Shown here: positions 1-5,449 of the stretch, in pieces
Layout of the letters: each line of letters opens with the position of its first letter
Position numbering within the stretch: the stretch's first letter is position 1
Source of the DNA: an uncultured Alphaproteobacteria bacterium
GTDB taxonomy: Bacteria; Pseudomonadota; Alphaproteobacteria; Micropepsales; Micropepsaceae
Direction: 5' to 3'
Length of the DNA: 7,034 nucleotides
Assembly (NCBI GenBank): GCA_937942205.1
Contig: CALDFO010000353.1
Location: forward strand, 1-7,034
Program-made: the position numbers and the translations under genes
Notes under the pieces: generated by a model
Told to the model about the DNA's origin: nothing
Database searches by the model: none
What the model saw: the letters and a program-made list of their open reading frames with translations, nothing else

Positions 1-49
1 ATACGAGATAAGCTAGTGACTGGAGTTCAGACGTGTGCTCTTCCGATCT
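1..49 (+). other. Illumina P7/TruSeq indexed adapter (sequencing artefact)
   Basis: This stretch is synthetic, not genomic. Bases 1-9 are the last nine bases of the P7 flow-cell primer (ATACGAGAT). Bases 10-15 (AAGCTA) sit in the 6-base index slot and, as I recall the TruSeq set, correspond to index 10 (TAGCTT read the other way). Bases 16-49 are the TruSeq read-2 adapter, starting GTGACTGGAGTTC and ending GCTCTTCCGATCT. Genomic sequence starts at base 50. Reading through the adapter in the kinase frame gives the spurious N-terminal peptide MCSSDL, and the opposite strand gives a C-terminal IGRAHV; both are recognisable marks of untrimmed adapter in predicted proteins. The adapter also marks this edge as a contig end. 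Confidence 0.98.
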
Positions 50-50
50 C

Positions 51-1868
51 AACGCCAATTTCTTCACCCTGCTCGACCTGCCCGAGGAATTGGCGCGGCC
101 GCGCCAGACAAGCCTGCTGGCGCTGCAGGAACTGGAATCCAACCGCAGCCTGAACGCCGGAATATTCGTGCCGCCGGGCCGCGAGGCGCAGGATGGGGCA
201 CGGGTCAGCTGGGCGGGGCGCGAGCTGGACATCTACAAGGCGCCGGTCACCACCGGCGGCTTCCTGATCGGGGTGGAGGACAATACCGCCCGCCTCAAAG
301 CCGAAAGCATGGCCCGCCAGTCGCAGAAGATGGAGGCCATCGGCCATCTGACCGGCGGCGTGGCGCATGATTTCAACAATTTGCTCCAGATCATCAGCGC
401 CAATCTCGACCTGGCGGTATCCGGCGCGGTCCCGGCCGAGGGCCGTTTGCGCGAGCGGCTGCAGAACGCCATCGGCGCGGTGGTGCGCGGCTCGCGCCTG
501 ACGGCGCAGTTGCTGGCCTTTGCCCGCCGCCAGCCCTTGTCGCCCCGCTCGCTCGACATGGGGCGCATCATCCGCGACATGTCCGACATGATCCGCCGCA
601 CCCTGGGCGAGAATATCGAGGTGGAGACGGTGGTGGCGGGCGGGCTGTGGAACACGCTGGTGGACCCCACCCAGGTCGAGAACACGGTGCTCAATCTGGC
701 GATCAATGCCCGTGACGCCATGCCGGACGGCGGCAAGCTGACGCTGGAAGTGGCCAACGCCTATCTCGACGACGCCTATGCCGCCGCCCATGCGGAGGTG
801 ACGCCGGGGCAGTATGTGATGCTGGCGGTGTCCGACACCGGCACCGGTATGCCGCCCGAGGTGATGGCGCGGGTTTTCGAACCTTTCTTCACCACCAAGC
901 CGGAAGGCAAGGGCACCGGCCTGGGCCTCGCCCAGGCCTATGGCTTCGTCAAGCAGACCGGCGGCCATATCAAGATCTATTCGGAAGTGGGCCACGGCAC
1001 CGCCATCAAGCTGTATCTGCCCCGCACCCGCCGCCAGACCGATACGCTGCACCAGACGGGCGCGTCGCCGGTGGAAGGCGGCACCGAGCGCGTCCTGGTG
1101 GTGGAGGATGACGAGGGCGTGCGCGCCGCCGTGGTCGATATGCTGACCGACCTGGGTTATCAGGTCAGCCGCGCCGACCATGCCGAAAGCGCGCTGGAAA
1201 TCCTCAAGACCGAAAAGCCGGACCTGATCTTCACCGATGTGGTGATGCCGGGCGAACTTCCCACCCGCGAATTCACCCGCCTGGCGCAGGCGATGCATCC
1301 GGGCATCCATATCCTCTACACCTCCGGCTACACCCAGAACTCCATCGTGCATAACGGCAAGCTGGACGATGACGCGCTGCTGCTGTCCAAGCCCTATCGC
1401 AAGGATGAACTGGCGCGGAAGCTGCGCGCGGTCTTCGCCGGCACCGCGCGGCCGCCCATCGCCCCGGATGTCCCGCCGGCCGCGGTGTCCCCCGCGCCGG
1501 TGGCGGCGCAGGACCGTCCCGCCGGAAAGGTGCTGGTGGTGGAGGATGTGGCGCTGATCCGCATGACCACGGTGGACATGGTGGAGCAGCTCGGTTTCAC
1601 CTGCGCCGAGGCGGGCGACGCCCATGAGGCGCTGGTGATCCTGCAAAAGGACGAGGCGATCGGAATCCTGCTCACCGATCTGGGGCTGCCCGGCATGAAC
1701 GGCCGCCAGCTGGTCGAGGAGGCGTTGCGCTTCCGGCCGCACCTCAAAATCATCATCGCCAGCGGCTATTCCACCAACGAGCAGGAGGGCAAGCCCATGG
1801 GCGGCGATGTCAGCCACCTGACCAAGCCGTTCGACATGCAGCAGCTGCGCCGGGTGCTGGAGGCGTGA
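51..1868 (+). CDS. Hybrid sensor histidine kinase, PAS-HisKA-HATPase-REC-REC (5' end missing)
   Basis: Three-prime part of a hybrid two-component kinase; 605 genomic residues are visible, numbered here from the Asn codon at 51. Residues 1 to about 90 look like the end of a PAS domain, running into the linker [12 protein letters not shown]. The phospho-accepting His is residue 106 in [11 protein letters not shown] (codon 366-368). The ATP-binding domain follows: N box [14 protein letters not shown] (key Asn 219), G1 box DTGTG (Asp 262), F box FEPFFTTK (from 276) and G2 box GKGTGLGL (from 286). Receiver 1 begins near 347 with acidic residues in VVEDDE, phospho-acceptor Asp 396, Ser 425 in TSGY and Lys 447. 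A Pro/Ala-rich linker leads to receiver 2 (from 493; Asp 543, Ser 571, Lys 592). No transmembrane segment or DNA-binding domain is visible, and any input domain is lost upstream. By family it autophosphorylates on His and passes phosphate to its receivers, then probably to a separate HPt or regulator. The stimulus is unknown. The apparent GTG start at 33 lies in adapter and is false. Confidence 0.93.
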   Translation, partial: NANFFTLLDLPEELARPRQTSLLALQELESNRSLNAGIFVPPGREAQDGARVSWAGRELDIYKAPVTTGGFLIGVEDNTARLKAESMARQSQKMEAIGHLTGGVAHDFNNLLQIISANLDLAVSGAVPAEGRLRERLQNAIGAVVRGSRLTAQLLAFARRQPLSPRSLDMGRIIRDMSDMIRRTLGENIEVETVVAGGLWNTLVDPTQVENTVLNLAINARDAMPDGGKLTLEVANAYLDDAYAAAHAEVTPGQYVMLAVSDTGTGMPPEVMARVFEPFFTTKPEGKGTGLGLAQAYGFVKQTGGHIKIYSEVGHGTAIKLYLPRTRRQTDTLHQTGASPVEGGTERVLVVEDDEGVRAAVVDMLTDLGYQVSRADHAESALEILKTEKPDLIFTDVVMPGELPTREFTRLAQAMHPGIHILYTSGYTQNSIVHNGKLDDDALLLSKPYRKDELARKLRAVFAGTARPPIAPDVPPAAVSPAPVAAQDRPAGKVLVVEDVALIRMTTVDMVEQLGFTCAEAGDAHEALVILQKDEAIGILLTDLGLPGMNGRQLVEEALRFRPHLKIIIASGYSTNEQEGKPMGGDVSHLTKPFDMQQLRRVLEA

Positions 1869-1875
1869 GCCCCGC

Positions 1876-2205
1876 CTAGTGGGTCATCGCCCGCGAGAAC
1901 AGGTTCATCACGACCACGCCCGCCACGATCAGCCCGATACCGGCCAGGGCGGGGGCGTCCAGCTTCTGGCCCTGCCACAACCAGGCCACCAGCACGATCA
2001 GGACCGTGCCCAGGCCGGACCAGGCGGCATAGGCCATACCGGTGGGCATGGTCTTCAGCGTCAGCGACAGCAGCCAGAAGGCGGTGCCGTAGCCGAGGGT
2101 GCAGATCAGCGACGGCCAGGTCTGGGTGAAGCCCTCGGACTGTTTGAGGAAAGACGTTGCGATCACTTCGGCGATGATCGCGCCCGCGAGATAGAGCCAG
2201 GTCAT
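1876..2205 (-). CDS. Small multidrug resistance (SMR) exporter, EmrE/QacE type
   Basis: A 109-residue, very hydrophobic protein that fits the four-helix SMR family in length and pattern. It resembles E. coli EmrE along its whole length. The essential membrane Glu is residue 13 ([12 protein letters not shown]), equivalent to EmrE Glu14. SEGFT follows helix 1, the substrate-site aromatics are Tyr39, Tyr59 and Trp62 ([13 protein letters not shown]), and helix 4 ends NLFSRAMTH, close to EmrE NLLSRSTPH. By family it works as an inner-membrane dimer that exchanges protons for lipophilic or quaternary ammonium cations. The EmrE-like aromatic motif favours drug export over the guanidinium-specific (Gdx) branch, but substrate cannot be fixed from sequence. 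The ATG at 2205 is chosen by alignment to EmrE; the ribosome site before it is weak. The gene lies just downstream of the porin terminator on the same strand, and its stop is 7 bases from that of the convergent kinase. Confidence 0.93.
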   Translation of the reverse strand: MTWLYLAGAIIAEVIATSFLKQSEGFTQTWPSLICTLGYGTAFWLLSLTLKTMPTGMAYAAWSGLGTVLIVLVAWLWQGQKLDAPALAGIGLIVAGVVVMNLFSRAMTH

Positions 2206-2236
2206 GGCCGCAGCCTAGCAGACATAAGACAAAGGA

Positions 2237-2266
2237 AAAGCCCGCGCGGCAGGCCGCGCGGGCTTT
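2237..2266 (-). terminator. Intrinsic terminator of the porin gene
   Basis: A perfect 14-base inverted repeat: left arm AAAGCCCGCGCGGC at 2237-2250, two-base centre AG, right arm GCCGCGCGGGCTTT at 2253-2266. With a realistic four-base loop it is a 13-pair GC-rich stem. Read on the minus strand it lies 27 bases after the porin stop codon and is followed by TTTTCCTTT, a reasonable U-rich tail. The arms begin AAA and end TTT, so the stem could also work on the plus strand, but that strand reads only TTT before GTCG. It sits 31 bases upstream of the SMR start codon. Confidence 0.85.
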
Positions 2267-2293
2267 GTCGTTTGCGGTTTCAGGCCGCTGCGG

Positions 2294-3070
2294 TTACGGC
2301 AGCAGCTTGAAATTGTAGGTCAGGCTGGCGACGAAGGAGCCTTTGCAGGCGTCCACCGTGGCCATGTAGAAGGCGCCGCATTGCGCCGCGTTCAGGTCGG
2401 TGGAATTCCAGCGGCCGTCCAGCACGAAGCCCATATAGGACAGGCTGGCGCCGATGTCGTAGTGGGTATAGTCGCGCGAGCCGGCATATTTGGCGTTCTG
2501 GGCCCATTGATGGCCGACATTGCCCGACAGGCTCAGCCAGTCGTTGATGACATAGGTGGCGTTGCCGCCCAGATAATTGCCGGTGCCGCCGCCCGCCGTC
2601 AGTTCGGGCGAATAGGCCCAGGTGGCGGTCACGGTCAGGGCATCGAAGGTCTTGGACAGCTGGGCGATGCCTTCGAAGTAGGACAGGTCGGGCGCGCCCG
2701 CGGGCAGGTCGGCCGCCGGGTAGGAATAGTAATAGGCCTGCACATTCAGATCGGCGAAACCGCCCAGGTCGAAATGCTTGCCGCCATAAATGTCCATTTC
2801 CAGATAGGGATTGGTGCCGCCGGGGCCGGTGAAATTCACCGAGGACAGCCAGGTGCCGATGTACCAGCCGTCCGGGCCGGTGAGGTTCAGCGAACCCTGT
2901 GGAGACGGATCGCGATCGCCCTGGCTGATGCCGCGGAATTTGTAGTCGCTGGTGACGGCGGCATACCCGCTCAATTCCCAATCGGCACCCTGCGCCAGGG
3001 CGGCGCCCGTCATGCCCATCAGGCCGGTCAGGCACGCGGCCCCCAAAATCATCTTGCTGATCGTCTTCAT
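2294..3070 (-). CDS. TorF-family putative outer-membrane porin
   Basis: A 258-residue exported protein. Residues 1-26 are a typical signal peptide: MKTISK, a hydrophobic core, then signal peptidase I site ALA before QGADW. Just after it comes the family hallmark: VTSDYKFRGISQGDRDPSPQ, then a GWYIGTWLS strand. This matches the proteobacterial family known as TIGR02001 / Gcw_chp / TorF-like porin. The rest alternates aromatic and polar residues as in beta-barrel strands (QAYYYSYP, VTATWAYSPEL, YTHYDIGASLSYMGF) and ends TYNFKLLP. Two cysteines near the C-terminus (in AAQCGAF and VDACKG) could form a disulfide. The role is inferred only: an outer-membrane channel of unknown substrate. The reading frame stays open upstream to 3160, but the start at 3070 is preferred because AGAGGA lies four bases before it and the signal peptide begins there. 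A strong terminator follows the gene. Confidence 0.86.
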   Translation of the reverse strand: MKTISKMILGAACLTGLMGMTGAALAQGADWELSGYAAVTSDYKFRGISQGDRDPSPQGSLNLTGPDGWYIGTWLSSVNFTGPGGTNPYLEMDIYGGKHFDLGGFADLNVQAYYYSYPAADLPAGAPDLSYFEGIAQLSKTFDALTVTATWAYSPELTAGGGTGNYLGGNATYVINDWLSLSGNVGHQWAQNAKYAGSRDYTHYDIGASLSYMGFVLDGRWNSTDLNAAQCGAFYMATVDACKGSFVASLTYNFKLLP

Positions 3071-3074
3071 CGTG

Positions 3075-3080
3075 TCCTCT
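3075..3080 (-). promoter_or_regulatory. Ribosome binding site deciding the porin start
   Basis: On the minus strand AGAGGA is followed by CACG and then ATG at 3070. The spacing and the immediate start of a signal peptide settle this start over the in-frame upstream codons, which would put about 30 charged residues (rich in Arg, Lys, Asp) in front of the signal peptide. Confidence 0.7.
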
Positions 3081-3298
3081 CGTCGTGAGACGCTCTTGCG
3101 AGCATCGAAGTCGCGGGTGTGTCCCGGTCGCTTCGAGAGTTCGCCCGTGGTGCGATGCAATCAACAGCACGGATCGGCTTTTCGGGCGGTTTTAGAGGCC
3201 TGTTTGCGTGATTTGCGGGGTCGTTGTTGCAATGCAACAGGAGCTTGCCTAGTTTCTAAGCGCACGGCCTTTTCGCTGGGCACGAACCATAGGCAGTC

Positions 3299-3303
3299 AA
3301 GGA
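3299..3303 (+). promoter_or_regulatory. Ribosome binding site deciding the phosphatase start
   Basis: AAGGA followed by seven bases and ATG at 3311. A later in-frame GTG at 3386, nearer the RHG motif, has no comparable site, so the longer protein is preferred. Confidence 0.65.
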
Positions 3304-3310
3304 TTTTGGG

Positions 3311-3958
3311 ATGCGGCGGCAGGCCGTTAAAACACAGCTTGCGAAGCGTGAAGGACTCGACTTGCCCGGCGATGCGTCATCCCTTGTGAAACCGGACCGC
3401 ATCGTTCTGGTGCGGCATGGACAGCCCGCGATCGCTCTGTCGCCGCGCACCTCCCATGCGGGTTTTTCCGACTATATCGATGCCTATGAGGAAGCCGGGC
3501 TGGACCCGGCCAGCCTGCCGCCGCAGGAATTGCGCGAGCTGGTGAAGGAGCTGGACAGCATCTTCACCTCGGGCCGGCCGCGCAGTCACCAGAGCGCCGC
3601 CGCCCTGGCGCCCCATGCGGCGCTGGAGGCCGATCCGCTGTTCGTGGAAGCGCCGCTGGCGTCGCCCCGCATTCCACTGCTGGCCATGAGCGTGCCCAAA
3701 TGGGCGGTGGTGTCGCGCATCCTGTGGCATGTCGGTTTTCATCCCCGCATCGAAAATCCCCGCGGCGCGCGCGATCGGGCCGGGCGGGCGGCCGACCTGC
3801 TGGCGGCGCGGGCGCGCGAACGCGGCCTGGCGGTTCTTGTCGCCCATGGCTATTTCAACTGGATGATCGGGCGGCAGCTGCGCGCCCGGGGATTTGTACG
3901 CACCGGAAGCCATCAGGCGCGTTACTGGAACACCGTCACCTATGAGAGCAGGACATGA
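3311..3958 (+). CDS. Histidine phosphatase superfamily protein (phosphoglycerate mutase-like)
   Basis: A 215-residue protein of histidine phosphatase branch 1. The catalytic RHG motif is at residues 35-37 in IVLVRHGQPA, with His36 as the expected phospho-accepting residue. The second phosphate-pocket arginine falls in FTSGRPRSHQSAAAL (about 86-99). A candidate acid is Glu113 in FVEAPL. The second catalytic His is 179 in LVAHGYFNWMIG. Members of this superfamily dephosphorylate small metabolites, sugars or proteins; nothing here fixes the substrate, and a true glycolytic mutase is unlikely because that protein's usual motifs and length are absent. There is no signal peptide, so it is cytoplasmic. 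The ATG at 3311 is supported by AAGGA at 3299-3303, seven bases upstream, although the RHG motif then sits rather far in. Its stop overlaps the start of the next gene by four bases. Confidence 0.85.
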   Translation: MRRQAVKTQLAKREGLDLPGDASSLVKPDRIVLVRHGQPAIALSPRTSHAGFSDYIDAYEEAGLDPASLPPQELRELVKELDSIFTSGRPRSHQSAAALAPHAALEADPLFVEAPLASPRIPLLAMSVPKWAVVSRILWHVGFHPRIENPRGARDRAGRAADLLAARARERGLAVLVAHGYFNWMIGRQLRARGFVRTGSHQARYWNTVTYESRT

Positions 3959-4689
3959 TCGAACAGGCGCTTGAGATTCCCGTTGCGGGCACCACCACCC
4001 AGGCTTTCCTGTTCCGCCCCGGCGAAGGGGATTATCCCGGCGTGCTGTTCCTGACCGATGTGTGGGGCATCCGGCCCGCCAATATCGCCATGGCCCGGCG
4101 GCTGGCGGAAAAGGGCTTCGCGGTGCTGCTGCCCAACTGTTTCTTCCGTTATGCGCGCAACGCCCCGGACGGCTTCCAGCCCGAGGATGAGGATGAGCAG
4201 AACCGCGTCATCCAGCAACTGTTCGCGGTCCTGCCGCCGCCCCAGCAGGCCAGCGATGGCGCCGCCTATGTCGATTTCCTGCTGAACCAGCCGGGGGTGA
4301 AGCCCGGCAAGGTGGGCGTGGTGGGCCATTGCTTCACCGGCCAGATCGGCCTGCGCATCGCCGCCGCGGTGCCGGACAAGGTGGCCGCCGTGGCCTCGTT
4401 CCATGGCGGCTGGCTGGCGATCGACGGGCCGGACAGCCCGCACCTGTTGCTGCCCCGGATCACGGCGCGGCTGTATTTCGGCCATGCCGACAAGGACAGC
4501 CTGATGCCGCAAGCCTGGATCGACCGGCTGGAAGCGGCGCTGCGCGACTGGCGCGGCGCGTTCCAGAGCGAGGTCTATAAGGGCGCCCAGCATGGTTGGA
4601 CCGTTCCGGGACGCGGCGTCTACAACGAACTGCAGGCCGAGCGGGCGTTTGAAAAAGAAGTCGAGTTGTTTGACGCCACGCTGAAGTAA
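3955..4689 (+). CDS. Dienelactone hydrolase family protein (alpha/beta hydrolase)
   Basis: A 244-residue cytoplasmic alpha/beta hydrolase of the dienelactone hydrolase family, close to the family's usual length. The N-terminal strand-turn PGVLFLTDVWGIRP (about 28-41) corresponds to the family's D-[IV]-[FW]-G-L/I region. The nucleophile elbow is VGHCFTG, with Cys126 as nucleophile in place of Ser, as in classical dienelactone hydrolases. The acid is Asp181 (or Asp179) in FGHADKDSLMP, and the catalytic His is 213 in GAQHGWTVPG, so the Cys-Asp-His triad is complete. Family members hydrolyse lactones or esters. There are no aromatic-degradation genes nearby, so a chlorocatechol role is not supported and the substrate is unknown. 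Its ATG overlaps the stop of the upstream phosphatase gene as ATGA, which predicts translational coupling and related function. A long interrupted inverted repeat begins at its stop codon. Confidence 0.9.
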   Translation: MIEQALEIPVAGTTTQAFLFRPGEGDYPGVLFLTDVWGIRPANIAMARRLAEKGFAVLLPNCFFRYARNAPDGFQPEDEDEQNRVIQQLFAVLPPPQQASDGAAYVDFLLNQPGVKPGKVGVVGHCFTGQIGLRIAAAVPDKVAAVASFHGGWLAIDGPDSPHLLLPRITARLYFGHADKDSLMPQAWIDRLEAALRDWRGAFQSEVYKGAQHGWTVPGRGVYNELQAERAFEKEVELFDATLK

Positions 4690-4791
4690 GGCGCGGTTCT
4701 TTTGCGTCCTGGGTTCGTCGCGCGTTCGCTCGTGTACCTTGTGTACACGTCGCTTCGCGCTCCTGCCCAGGCCACAAAACTCCTCGCGCCT
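4689..4791. repeat. 103-base interrupted inverted repeat (intergenic palindromic element)
   Basis: Two 49-base arms (4689-4737 and 4743-4791) flank a five-base centre, CTTGT. Paired blocks, from the outside in, are: AGGCGCG (4689-4695) with CGCGCCT (4785-4791); TTTTG (4700-4704) with CAAAA (4775-4779); CCTGGG (4708-4713) with CCCAGG (4766-4771); GCGCG (4720-4724) with CGCGC (4756-4760); CGTGTAC (4731-4737) with GTACACG (4743-4749). That is 30 paired positions in ordered blocks, separated by unpaired stretches of three to six bases. The order and equal arm lengths argue against chance. It begins at the last base of the hydrolase stop codon and ends 104 bases before the SH3 gene. No long T run follows on either strand, so it is not a classical intrinsic terminator. 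It could be a decayed palindromic intergenic repeat, a 3'-end stabilising structure or a site bound by a protein. No second copy is in the window. Confidence 0.6.
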
Positions 4792-4895
4792 GGAAATGGT
4801 TGGGTCGTGCCGGCCCAGACGGACACGGTGACGGCGGCGGGCGGTGCTGCTACATCTGGCGAATCGTCAACCGCAAGGCCTCACAAGACCGCCGC

Positions 4896-5420
4896 ATGAC
4901 CCGGATTGCCGCCACGCTGCTGACTTTGGCCCTGGTTTCGGGGGCTCTGGTTTCGGGCTCCACTCTGGCCCAGCCCGCCAAGCCGGGCACCCCCAAGGTT
5001 CTGCGCTATGTCAGCCAGCGCACGGAAAAGGCCAACATGCGCGAGGGGCCGACCTATGCCCATCGGGTGCTGTGGGAGTACCGGCACAAGGGTTATCCCT
5101 TCGCGGTGATCGCCCAGTTCGACACCTGGCGGCGGGTGCGGGCGATGGATGGCACCACCGGCTGGATGAACCATGCCATGCTCAGCGACCGGCGCACGGT
5201 GCTGGTGACGGGCAAGGGCCGTGTGCCGCTCTATGACACGCCCGAGGCGCGCAAGGTGGTGGCGCTGGCCGATCCCGGCGCGGTGGCGAACCTGAAAGCC
5301 TGCGCCCCGAAATTCTGCGAGGTCACGGGCATGGGCGGTGTGGACGGCTGGCTGCCGCGCACGCGCATCTGGGGCGTGGGCGAGCACGAGGTTTTCGATA
5401 AATTGCCAAGGCGTCACTGA
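4896..5420 (+). CDS. Exported protein with two SH3-like domains (SH3_4 / COG3807 type)
   Basis: A 174-residue protein. Residues 1-25 form a signal peptide: MTRIAATLL, a hydrophobic stretch, then cleavage after TLA before QPAKPG. Domain 1 (about 38-104) has the bacterial SH3 signature, with NMREGPTYAHRVLW, a YPFAVIAQFDTWRRVR strand pair and GTTGWMNHAML. Domain 2 (about 108-160) is more divergent but has the typical LKAC...FCEV pair (Cys136, Cys141) and GVDGWLPRTRIWGV, a pattern common in alphaproteobacterial members. Such domains usually bind peptidoglycan or other envelope ligands, so a periplasmic role is likely; no enzyme motif is present. The frame is open upstream to 4800, but 4896 is the only later ATG before the signal peptide. 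The ribosome site there is weak, since AAGG lies about 18 bases away. The gene is convergent with purH, 29 bases between the stop codons. Confidence 0.85.
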   Translation: MTRIAATLLTLALVSGALVSGSTLAQPAKPGTPKVLRYVSQRTEKANMREGPTYAHRVLWEYRHKGYPFAVIAQFDTWRRVRAMDGTTGWMNHAMLSDRRTVLVTGKGRVPLYDTPEARKVVALADPGAVANLKACAPKFCEVTGMGGVDGWLPRTRIWGVGEHEVFDKLPRRH

Positions 5421-5421
5421 C

Positions 5422-5440
5422 GGCGCGCAAGTCGCGCGCC
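5422..5440. terminator. Possible weak hairpin between convergent SH3 gene and purH
   Basis: GGCGCGC (5422-5428), loop AAGTC, then GCGCGCC (5434-5440): a perfect seven-pair stem that begins two bases after the SH3 stop codon and ends nine bases from the purH stop codon. Neither strand has a T run after it, so efficient intrinsic termination is doubtful. Nothing else in this 29-base gap could end either transcript. Confidence 0.35.
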
Positions 5441-5449
5441 AAATGCCGT

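Larger units (their letters stand above)
3071..3310. promoter_or_regulatory. Divergent intergenic region with a duplicated 12/13-base motif
   Basis: This 240-base gap separates the divergently transcribed porin (-) and phosphatase/hydrolase operon (+), so it must hold both promoters. The plus-strand motif TGCAATCAACAG at 3156-3167 recurs as TGCAATGCAACAG at 3228-3240, differing by one inserted G. The second copy overlaps a perfect 6-base inverted repeat, GTTGCA-A-TGCAAC (3226-3238). A weak sigma70-like pair for the + operon can be drawn there: TTGCAA at 3227-3232, a 17-base gap, then TAGTTT at 3250-3255. The -10 match is poor. I see no convincing promoter for the porin, no riboswitch and no credible small gene. 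That these sites bind a regulator is inference from the repetition. Confidence 0.4.

Noticed and set aside
27..1817. A 596-codon open frame on the minus strand opposite the kinase
   Set aside because: It is antisense to an unmistakable kinase, reads into adapter at its end (IGRAHV) and has the His/Gly/Arg-rich composition expected opposite GC-rich codons. No domain is recognisable.
2206..2236. Guanidine riboswitch upstream of the SMR gene
   Set aside because: Only 31 bases separate the start codon from the hairpin, too little for a guanidine aptamer, and the protein resembles the EmrE branch more than the guanidinium exporters.
3071..3160. N-terminal extension of the porin to an upstream start at 3160
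   Set aside because: It would place about 30 charged residues before a normal signal peptide, and a good ribosome site directly precedes the start at 3070.
2280..3170. A 296-codon minus-strand frame overlapping the porin in another register
   Set aside because: The alternative frame has the signal peptide and TorF-family motifs; this one gives Arg/Pro-rich sequence without any domain.
4800..4895. N-terminal extension of the SH3 protein to 4800
   Set aside because: The added sequence is Gly/Arg-rich and would bury the signal peptide; the ATG at 4896 gives a normal exported protein.
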